From assembly GCA_003697045.1 (NCBI GenBank), contig RFGK01000187.1, positions 1 to 36,987 of the forward strand: 36,987 nt of DNA. Reading direction: 5' to 3'. Shown here piece after piece: positions 21,469 to 29,600 of this stretch. The stretch's first letter is position 1. Every line of letters begins with the position of its first letter. The DNA comes from Planctomycetota bacterium (GTDB taxonomy: Bacteria; Planctomycetota; Phycisphaerae; Phycisphaerales; UBA1924). Under the pieces are notes generated by a model. That model had not been told where the DNA came from and searched no databases. It saw nothing but the letters and a program-made list of their open reading frames with translations. The translations under genes and the position numbers were made by a program.

Positions 21469-22470
21469 ATGACATGTTCTGCGCAAGACCGCCGACGCGC
21501 TCGTGCGTTCACGCTGATGGAGTTGCTCGTCGCCATCGTGGTCATCGGCGTGCTGATTGCGCTGCTCATCACCGGGCTCAATGCAGCGGGCAAGTTTGCG
21601 AGAAAGGCAGCGGCGCAACAGACCATCAGTGCGCTCCAGGCCGCGACCAACCAGTTCAAGGACCAGTTCCGGTTCCTTCCTCCGCTTGTCCATGACGGCG
21701 CGGACATGGGGATCGCCGATCCGGTGGCCAGGGGCGCGTTCGATGACACCGGCCCGGTCTATCAGGATCGATACGGGCGGTCGCTTGTCAATGTCTACAA
21801 GCTGGGCGAGCAGGCGGGGCGTGATTTTCTCAAAGGCTCAACCCTGCCGCCGAACCAGCCCTACCAGGACGCACGCTACAGCAAGTTTTCGCTGCCGTTC
21901 TATCTGATGGGCGCGCTGGACGCATCGGTCGACGGCGTCGATGGGCTGGGCATGGTGACACCGGCAGCCGATGGTTCGTGGGTGGGCGTGGGTGATGCCA
22001 TGTCCACCGCGAACAAGCGGTTCGATCCATTGATGGAAGGCGGGCAGCGTTCGGCACGCATCCAGCCGAACTACGTCGATGCGGCGGAGATCGCCGAGCT
22101 CAACGGCTCAAACCCCACGGATCTGACCAACCGTTCTGCGCTGGTCGATGCGTCGGGACGGGCGTATCGCTACTACCGCTGGCTGCACGAAGACACGGTG
22201 CAGAACACGGCCGATTTGAATATTCCCGCGATTCTGCTTGATCCGATCACGGTCCAGGATGCGCAAGGCAACCCGACGATCGACGTGACCGACGGCAACG
22301 CCGAGCTGCGGTCGGCGACGTGGGCAATCGTGGGGGCAGGGCCCAACGGTCTGTTCGGGACGGAGGAGATCGGCTATCTGAGAAGCAAGATGTCGCTTCC
22401 GGGCAGCATGAGCGAGGTCAGAGTCAGACAGGAGGCTGCGAGCGACAACCTGGTGGGGGTGGGGCAATGA
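21469..22470 (+). CDS. prepilin-like protein 1 (GspG-like position), oversized
   Basis: Exported protein with a type-III prepilin signal. ATG 21469 is preceded by AAGGAG at 7-8 bases; ATG 21442 is the ORF-track alternative. The leader MTCSAQDRRRARA is followed by FTLMELLVAIVVIGVLIALLI, with Glu at +5 of the mature protein. The residue at -1 is Ala rather than the usual Gly. The 333-aa product is more than twice a typical GspG (about 140-150 aa). After the helix (AAAQQTISALQAATNQFKDQFRFLPPLV) the globular part is unassigned: it contains aromatic and Gly-rich stretches but no GspG calcium-site motif I can recognise. It is the first of five consecutive prepilin-signal genes and overlaps the next by ATGA. 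Confidence 0.85.
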   Translation: MTCSAQDRRRARAFTLMELLVAIVVIGVLIALLITGLNAAGKFARKAAAQQTISALQAATNQFKDQFRFLPPLVHDGADMGIADPVARGAFDDTGPVYQDRYGRSLVNVYKLGEQAGRDFLKGSTLPPNQPYQDARYSKFSLPFYLMGALDASVDGVDGLGMVTPAADGSWVGVGDAMSTANKRFDPLMEGGQRSARIQPNYVDAAEIAELNGSNPTDLTNRSALVDASGRAYRYYRWLHEDTVQNTADLNIPAILLDPITVQDAQGNPTIDVTDGNAELRSATWAIVGAGPNGLFGTEEIGYLRSKMSLPGSMSEVRVRQEAASDNLVGVGQ

Positions 22471-23723
22471 TGCGCACGCACCCATCCCGCGGCTTCACGA
22501 TCGTCGAGCTCTTCGTCGTCATTGCCGTCGCGTTGATTGCCATTGCGGTGGCGTTGCCGGCTTTTTCGGCGATGTCGTACTCTTCAAACCGTTCGCTGGC
22601 GGAGAACACGCTGAAGATTGCCGTGACGGTTGCGCGTGACGCTGCGATGCGATCGGCCCGGGGAGGAGACGGCGCCGCGGTGTTTTTGTACGACGCGCAG
22701 GCCGGGCGCATGCGCATCGTTGCGGCTGAGCAGGTCGGCACCATCACTGACATTGTCGACGGTGATACGCGGTTGACTATCGAACGCGACGTGTTCGCAC
22801 CTGTGGTTGTCGGGGAAACGACTGAGCTGCCTGCGTACTGGATGGTTCGCGGATATGCCCCGGCCCGGTTTACCAGCAGCACCGGCGGCGGGCCGGGCAT
22901 CGGCTTTCAGAACCGCGACGACTGGTACGATTCGGACCTGTACGCCGATCGGAACGCCTGGCAACGCGGGCACTGGATATTCCCCGAAGACGGGTTTTAC
23001 GACCTTCAGCGAGAGACCACGCCTCCGGGCAACAACTATCGCACGCCCAGGCAGGCGTTCATGGTTCGATTTGATGCCCGATCGGGCCAGCTTCGTCGGG
23101 ATGGGCGCGAAGCGCTTCTGATCGACCCGAGGCCGTCGTCACAAGGGCGCAGCTATTCGGACAATCGCACCGATCCACAGTCATGGAAGCGGGTCGATCT
23201 GGCGGATGACTTGTTCAGCTGGGCGCTGCGCGTCGTGACCGAAGCCGACCTTGACGGGGACGGCAATCCCTATCAACCGAGCGATACGCGAGAGCGTCAG
23301 AAGCTCGTCGGCAACCAGTCGCACGATACGGTGCTCCTGCGCGACGTGTCGCGTTTGGCGTTGTACGACGAGCGCGAGCTGGCCCGGGCTCTTGGCGCCA
23401 GAGAGCTCTCCCGTCGTCGTGGAACCGAGCAGACCGGCTCGCTCTACGCAACCTTTGAAGACGGGGGCGGGCGCATCTCGATCGACTTCGAGGGGCTGTT
23501 TGAAGACGGGTCGCCTTTTGACGACTCGCCCGCCGGGCTGCGACGCTTCCGCGAGAGCGTTGATCGCTGGATTGATGGCGACACAAACGTGAACAACGAC
23601 GGCACCATTGGCAACGGCATTCTCTTTGAAGACGGGCAGACACCACAGGAACGCGACGAGCCCAAGGCTGTTCGTTACCTCGTTGATCCTTACTCTGCCG
23701 AGTTGAGGGAGGTGACACGATGA
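22467..23723 (+). CDS. prepilin-like protein 2 (GspH-like position), oversized
   Basis: ATG 22467 overlaps the stop of the preceding gene in an ATGA junction. The leader MMRTHPSRG is followed by FTIVELFVVIAVALIAIAVALPAFSAM: Gly at -1, Phe at +1, Glu at +5. The next stretch (RSLAENTLKIAVTVARDAAMRSARGGDGAAVFLYD) resembles the GspH/FimT pattern of an N-terminal helix leading into a strand. The 418-aa length compares with about 170-200 for GspH. The rest of the protein is Asp/Arg-rich with DGDGNPY and DTNVNNDG turns that could bind Ca2+, and ends in YLVDPYSAELREVTR. The start of the next gene overlaps its stop by ATGA. Confidence 0.85.
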   Translation: MMRTHPSRGFTIVELFVVIAVALIAIAVALPAFSAMSYSSNRSLAENTLKIAVTVARDAAMRSARGGDGAAVFLYDAQAGRMRIVAAEQVGTITDIVDGDTRLTIERDVFAPVVVGETTELPAYWMVRGYAPARFTSSTGGGPGIGFQNRDDWYDSDLYADRNAWQRGHWIFPEDGFYDLQRETTPPGNNYRTPRQAFMVRFDARSGQLRRDGREALLIDPRPSSQGRSYSDNRTDPQSWKRVDLADDLFSWALRVVTEADLDGDGNPYQPSDTRERQKLVGNQSHDTVLLRDVSRLALYDERELARALGARELSRRRGTEQTGSLYATFEDGGGRISIDFEGLFEDGSPFDDSPAGLRRFRESVDRWIDGDTNVNNDGTIGNGILFEDGQTPQERDEPKAVRYLVDPYSAELREVTR

Positions 23724-24817
23724 ATGCTCCGTTGTCCAGCCTTGCGTCGCGTGCAGCACGGGCGTTTTCGCTTATCGAGGTGCTCATTGCGGTGCTTGTG
23801 CTCTCGCTCGGTTTGCTGGGTCTGGCGGCCGTCTTCCCCGTGGTGATTGCCCAACAGCGGGATGCCGTCGATCGCACACGCGGTGCCGTGGTTGCCGAGA
23901 CGGTTCAAAAGTTGCTTGAAAGTTCGGAAAACCTCGTGTCGTTCCGTGGGCTTCGGCGCGACTTCTGGTTCTCCGCAGCGGATGAGCTGGAAGAGGGCTC
24001 CGGCTACGACTTGGATGCGGAGAACATGAGCTTCTTGTGGGAGCCGACGTGGATGTGGGGGCCTCCAAGCCACTGGGCCGCCGACCCGCTTTCGGCGTAC
24101 CTCGATGTTGGTTCCATTCTGGTGGGATTCGGCAAGACGCTCAATCTTAATGGCGGCAGTGAAGACCCAGACCCGGAGCTTCAGTACGAGTTGCCGGTGA
24201 CTGCAAGGCTGTTCCCTCAGCCGTATACCGGAGAACAGCCGCAATACGTCTGGGACATTGTGCCGCGGCGTGTGCGCATCGGCAGCGATACCACGGGGCT
24301 TGAACTTGCGGTGTTCATCCGTCGCATCGACCCGGGCATTCGCGTGCCTCGCGGGAACACGCTGTCGGACGTGCTCACGGGACATCGCGTTGCGGCCAGC
24401 GAGGTCCGTCTGCCCGTGGGCATGGACCCGCTCACGCAGCTTCCGACTGGCAATGGCGCCGACATCGTGCCGGGGGGCACGGCGTATTCGGTGCCCTTGA
24501 CGTTGCCTGTGGTCGTGCGATCTGGAGCACTCAACATCATCGAGCTGGATTCGAGCAACCAGACCGAGCGCGATGTATGGTCGCGATCGGTTGCGGCTCC
24601 GGGTCAGATTCTGGTCGACAATCTGGGGCACGTGCTCAACGTGGTGCGAGTGCCCGAGTCGGACGATGGAGTGTTTCGTCTGGAAGTCGATCACACATAC
24701 GCGCGGTCCGAAGCCGACTACACGCCGGGCGTCGATCCGCGTGGCGTCAAGGTCGAGCAGATTCTCTTTACGCTGCAAAAGCCGGTGCGGGTGTTTACGT
24801 ACCGGGCCGATTGGTAA
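23720..24817 (+). CDS. prepilin-like protein 3 (GspI/PilV-like position)
   Basis: ATG 23720 overlaps the upstream stop by ATGA and has GGAGGT about 6 bases before it. The leader MNAPLSSLASRAARA is followed by FSLIEVLIAVLVLSLGLLGLAAVFPVVIAQQRDAVDR, matching the PilV/GspI consensus (FSLIEVLIALxVLSxGLLGLA) closely. Glu is present at +5. The residue at -1 is Ala, not Gly. The 365-aa product is about three times a GspI (about 120 aa). The C-terminal part contains VWDIVPRRVRIGSDTTGLELAVFIRRIDPG and repeated acidic turns, and resembles nothing I recognise. It may be a minor tip pilin. The next gene starts immediately after. Confidence 0.85.
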   Translation: MNAPLSSLASRAARAFSLIEVLIAVLVLSLGLLGLAAVFPVVIAQQRDAVDRTRGAVVAETVQKLLESSENLVSFRGLRRDFWFSAADELEEGSGYDLDAENMSFLWEPTWMWGPPSHWAADPLSAYLDVGSILVGFGKTLNLNGGSEDPDPELQYELPVTARLFPQPYTGEQPQYVWDIVPRRVRIGSDTTGLELAVFIRRIDPGIRVPRGNTLSDVLTGHRVAASEVRLPVGMDPLTQLPTGNGADIVPGGTAYSVPLTLPVVVRSGALNIIELDSSNQTERDVWSRSVAAPGQILVDNLGHVLNVVRVPESDDGVFRLEVDHTYARSEADYTPGVDPRGVKVEQILFTLQKPVRVFTYRADW

Positions 24818-24834
24818 TGGGCGGAGGTCATACG

Positions 24835-26601
24835 ATGATGCAGTCACCCAGGACACATTCGGCCGGGTTTACGCTGATGGAGACGCTGATCGTCGTCGGT
24901 CTGGTGGCGTTGCTGGCACTCGGCATCGCCGGCGTGTTCGACACCGTGGGCGACACGATCGACCGCGGCAAGCGTGTCAGCGAGCTCAACCGCACCGCAG
25001 CGCAGATCGAGCGCATCATGCGCCGCGATTTTGAGCAGATGACGCGCGAAGCGCCGCTCATCATTCGCAATGAGTACGCCAACGAGGGTCAGGATGTTTC
25101 GCTCTTTGATCCGGCGAGATTCGAAGGCGAGCCGAACGAGCGCCCACGGCGCATTGATGAGATTGTCTTCTTTGCCCACTCCGAGCACGGGGAGTTTCAA
25201 ACGGCGCGGCGTGCCATGCACCCCGACCTGATTGCAACTTCTGATTCGGCCCGGATCTACTACGGGCACGGGCGCCGACAGATCCGCCCCCTCTATCAGG
25301 TTGCCAATGCCACGGCTCGCAACGATCCGTACTACCACCCCCGTCTTGAAGACCCCAACTATGACCCCGATTCGGCGTTCGGCGTTCCGTCCAGTCAGCC
25401 CGGACTGACCAATCCCAATCAATACGCCTCCGACTGGGGACTGCTTCGACATGTCCTGCTGCTCAGCTCACCCAACAAGGCGGAGACCACGATCCCGCAG
25501 GCGATGATTGACATCGTGGGCAACAGAGCCTTGCTCGAAGACAATCGCGTGCAGGTGGCCATGCAGCCGGCGGTCCAAAGCGCGTTTCGGAAGATTTCGC
25601 GCTACGTGCCGCGCGTGCCGGGCATGTTCGGCCAGCCGACCGGATATCGGCTCGATTCGCGGCAGACTCCGCCGTGGCTCAGCTCCGGGCTGGTCGATAT
25701 CGCGGTGACTGATTTCGGCGAGATTCGATCCATCGTGCACCACATGACCATTGACCCGGCTGATTTTCAGCCCCGCAACGGCCCTCCGTTTGAGTCATTC
25801 TTCGACCCGTTGGTTGTTGCAGATCGCCGAAGGATGCAGCTGTGGATGCTCGAACTGCTGCCCGGCAACGCGAGGGAGGAAATTCCGGGCAACGCGCTTC
25901 GGCGCACACGCATGCGATTTGAGTATGAGCCGCCGCTGCTGGCGATCATGGACCAGGACCTGGCCTCGGGCAGCGCCGAGTTTCGTGAGCTTGAGCGGGC
26001 GTATCGCCAGATCGACCAGGAGATGTTGACCAGCTCGGTGTTTGTCCCGGCGTGCACGGAGTTCATCGTGGAATGGTCATACGGACTGATTGACGATGTG
26101 CCCGGTTCGCCGACGTTTGGACAGCTCGTCTGGTACGGCCTGCCGCGCTACGAAGACATCAATGGCAACGGGCAGTATGACGTCGGCACCGACGTGATCG
26201 TTGCCCAGCCGTTCACGGGCGTTCCCGCAGAGGATGTGTTGCCGAGGCTGACCGGGCGCCCGGCATCGGAGTACGCCGGCAATTTCTATCCAACGCGAGA
26301 CTTGATCAACATGGGTTTGCCGCCGGCACCTTTGCAACCCGACGGCCAGACAGAAGTGTCGCTTTTCGGGTACTTCGATCCGGGTCCTTTGACACCAAAC
26401 GGCGACCCCGATGATTCGAGCTGGCAAAACGACCCGTTTACGACCGATCCGCCTGTTGACAACCCGGCCGACGATCGACCGTGGCTGTGGCCGACCATGA
26501 TCCGGATCACCATGACCATCGCGGACAGGACCGACCCCACGGTCGAGCAGACGTACCAGGTGGTCTTTGACGTACCCAATGGCGGACTGGACAACGAGTA
26601 A
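24835..26601 (+). CDS. prepilin-like protein 4 (GspJ/PilW-like position), oversized
   Basis: ATG 24835 has GGAGGT six bases upstream; ATG 24817 (TAATG junction with the previous gene) is the alternative, and the ORF-track start at 24577 is inside the previous gene. The leader MMQSPRTHSAG is followed by FTLMETLIVVGLVALLALGIAGVFDTV, with Gly at -1 and Glu at +5. The 588-aa product is about three times a GspJ (about 195 aa). Features after the helix are an Arg/Glu-rich segment (RTAAQIERIMRRDFEQM), ARIYYGHGRRQIRP, a Pro-rich middle and EFIVEWSYGLIDD, then an Asp-rich stretch with DINGNGQYDVGTDV that looks like a calcium loop. It ends in a strand (TYQVVFDVPNGGLDNE). The fold of the large domain is unknown. 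It is separated from the giant gene by a hairpin. Confidence 0.85.
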   Translation: MMQSPRTHSAGFTLMETLIVVGLVALLALGIAGVFDTVGDTIDRGKRVSELNRTAAQIERIMRRDFEQMTREAPLIIRNEYANEGQDVSLFDPARFEGEPNERPRRIDEIVFFAHSEHGEFQTARRAMHPDLIATSDSARIYYGHGRRQIRPLYQVANATARNDPYYHPRLEDPNYDPDSAFGVPSSQPGLTNPNQYASDWGLLRHVLLLSSPNKAETTIPQAMIDIVGNRALLEDNRVQVAMQPAVQSAFRKISRYVPRVPGMFGQPTGYRLDSRQTPPWLSSGLVDIAVTDFGEIRSIVHHMTIDPADFQPRNGPPFESFFDPLVVADRRRMQLWMLELLPGNAREEIPGNALRRTRMRFEYEPPLLAIMDQDLASGSAEFRELERAYRQIDQEMLTSSVFVPACTEFIVEWSYGLIDDVPGSPTFGQLVWYGLPRYEDINGNGQYDVGTDVIVAQPFTGVPAEDVLPRLTGRPASEYAGNFYPTRDLINMGLPPAPLQPDGQTEVSLFGYFDPGPLTPNGDPDDSSWQNDPFTTDPPVDNPADDRPWLWPTMIRITMTIADRTDPTVEQTYQVVFDVPNGGLDNE

Positions 26602-26606
26602 GTGTC

Positions 26607-26642
26607 GAGGCGTCTGCTGGCAAGTCGTGCCGGGGACGCTTC
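26607..26642 (+). promoter_or_regulatory. intercistronic stem-loop between prepilin-like gene 4 and the giant GspK-like gene
   Basis: GAGGCGTC pairs with GACGCTTC, and inside it CTGGCA pairs with TGCCGG around the loop AGTCG. That makes about 14 base pairs with a small internal loop. It begins 6 bases after the upstream stop and ends 22 bases before the first candidate start. No T tract follows, so it is more likely an RNA processing or stability element than a full terminator. It could lower expression of the giant tip protein relative to the upstream genes. Confidence 0.5.
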
Positions 26643-26663
26643 AGGACAAGAAGGCAGGCTTTC

Positions 26664-29600
26664 GTGCTGCTGATGAACAGGACAGGCACCATGCTGCTCC
26701 ACGAGAATGAACAAGACAGAGGATGCAACGTTCGCCGACGCGGGTCCATCCTCGTGCTGGTGCTCGGCGTGCTCGCGTTGATGGCGGTGTTTGCCGCGGT
26801 GTACATGACCATCGGGCTGGGCGATCAGCGTGCTGCCAGCGCCGTCGAAGCGCGCCAGCAGCGTGATGAGCTTGCGCCACAAATCGGCGATTACATTGCG
26901 GACGTGATTGCGCGCGACCGGCTGGCGATCGAATGGCGGACCTCAGGGACCGACGGCGGCCTGGCCCAGCTCCCTTATCGCGAGACGACTGACTATTCCT
27001 ATACCGACTATGAGTTGCTGAGCATCCCCACCCTCGGCGACAACAGCGGACGACGCATTCCACCAAACCAGATCGACCTCTTTCGCTTCCGACCCGAGGG
27101 CAGCATCCCCGAGCCGTTCCTCGGCAATCCGCTCAACGATCAGCGAACCTCCAGCGACCCGTGGCTGGCGTCGACCGAGCCCACCTATCTCGGCTCGCCG
27201 GCCGAACGTGCGTTTCCGAATGATCCGACCAAGTGGTGGCTCGACAACCGCGACTGGCTCCAGATTTCCAACGTGGCGCCGGACGGGCTTTTTGTGAACC
27301 TCTACGCGCTGCGCAACAACTTCGACGCCGAGCGGGGCTATCGCAATGACAGCCAGATGAGCTACTGGTTGTCGCTGATCGAGGGCGCTCCGGGCGCGAG
27401 GCTCCAGGCCACGCTCGACCTTCCCTGGGGAGGAACGGCCGATCCAAACCGTCCATTCCACTGGACGATGTATCAGCGAAACATGTTTTTCCCAATCGGC
27501 CAGCCGTTTCTTTTCAATGATCGTTTTGGGAATGTTGCCGGCTGGGACAGCCCCGATTTTCCGCTCTACCAGTACGCGGACGCCGATGGCGACGGCTTTG
27601 CCGACAGCCGCTGGTTTGAACTGCGCGATTCGACGATTCCCGATGAAGAGCTCAATCTGCTTGCCAACTCCGGCGACTATCGGGTCTTTGCTGCGGTGCG
27701 CATCGTCGATCTGTCAGCCGCGGTCAATGTGAACACTGCAACGGACGGTCTGATCGCACCGACGGTCGAAGTTCCCGCGGGTTCGAGCCCGGCGGAGATC
27801 GATCTTCGCCGCCTGCTGACGCTGGAAGATGCTGCCCTGGACATGCGGGCGACGATCCCGGAGATTCTGGACGAGCCGTTGTCGTATCAGAGCATCCCGC
27901 GTCCGCGTCAGTGGGGCTCGGCCGAGGTGGAAGACGCTGCGTCTGACTATTCGCTGTACGAGTTTGCCCAGTCGGCCGGAACCGTGCCTGACGCCTCGCT
28001 CAAGATCGGCTGGTTCGGATACGACGCGCTCGTGCGGACGATGCAGGCCGATCTGCTCGATTCGCCTTACGACGTGCGTGGGTCGGCCGTGGCGCCGCCG
28101 GATCTGAGCGCCTACGACCCGACGATCGAGCTGTTGCCGGTCAGCCCGTTTGAGTATCTGTTCCTTTCCCGGGACCCGGGCAATCCCGGCGGACCGGGAG
28201 AGCACTTCGGCGTCCTGCGTGACATGGACCGTCGAGCGATGAATCGGCTCGAGCGATACCAGCGTGTGGGTCGTCTTGATCCGCTGGATCTGAGTCGCCG
28301 CGCGAGCGATCGTGAAGAACCTGAATCGCGATTTGGCGCAGAGATCTTCGGCATCGCCGATCTGAGTGAGCTGCTGACCTATCGCGGGCTCAACGATCCT
28401 GCGGCACTGTCTCGCCTTGAAGCGGCAGTTGATGGTCGACTCGATGACGCTGTGCCCGAGCCGTGGCTTACGACGCGTCGCTTTGGTCCGATGCGATCCA
28501 ATCGCGCCCTCAATTATGAGCGGTACGGGCATGACGATCGCGAGGCAGGGCAGGAGTTCCGTGATACCGATGCGCAGCCCGACGGGCTTATTGATGATGA
28601 TGCTCTGGCGCTGGCATTCATGTCTCCCCGCTCGCGGCTGACGACGATCAGTGGGGGGGCCGAGCTGAATGGGGCCCTTTCGCTTTCGGGCACTCAGTCA
28701 CGATTTGGTCTGCGGCTGCAAGCCCAGGAAAGCAAGACGCTGCTGAGATCGGCCGTCCAAAGCCAGCAGAGCCTCTTTGCGCTCTATCGCCGGGCGCTTG
28801 CCCCCCACGCCAGCATCGATCAGTCATGGCAACCGTTTGGTGCCGGGTACGACAGGTATCGAACACTGTTTTACGGCTATCAGGGTCCTGAGCTTGCCGT
28901 GCGTGCTGCGGCGCACCTGGCTTTGAACATGAAGGATCAATACGACTCGGATTCTGATCCATCCGTCGCGACGCTGATCAACACGTTGACGAACCCCAAT
29001 GTCAATGTTGATCCGCTTGTGCGTGCCGTCGCGAGCGACCCGATGCGCTATCCCGGCGGCGATACCGCCCAGCGGCTCGTGCTTCCGTTCACCCATGCAA
29101 ATACGAACCCGGGCAATGTCGAGTCGGAGGCGCTCAACATTTTCGGCATCGAACCCCAGCCGTTCATCGTGCAGGCGATGACTATTACGGTGCTTACTGA
29201 TGCTCCGCGCACCAACGTGCCTGCGGGCGAGCCCAACGGGGATGTCGACTGGCAATCAGGTTCGTGCGATCCGCCGACTCCGGGCCAGAGACAGCCGGCC
29301 CAGATTCCCATCACCATCGGCAGCAAGCTGACTTCGGGTGATTGGGCCAGCGGCGAATCGGTGTGGGACAAGAACGCAGACTTTGCGATGCAGGTCTTTG
29401 CCGTCAAGTTGCATAATCCGTTCAATGAGCCGATTACGCTGGGACGCAATGCCGCCGATCGGCGCAGCTTCGACTACTACATCGAGTACGGCGGACGGTA
29501 TTACAAGCTCGCGCAATACACCCCGCCGAATGATCTCGACGCGCCGCCCCGGTATGGACTCAGTCCCGTGACGATCCAGCCCGGCGCGACGCGCGTGTTC

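Noticed and set aside
20044-21693. 549-aa minus-strand ORF opposite gspF and the first prepilin-like gene
   Set aside because: Low-complexity His/Asp/Arg sequence with no signal or motif. It mirrors the strong third-position bias of gspF.
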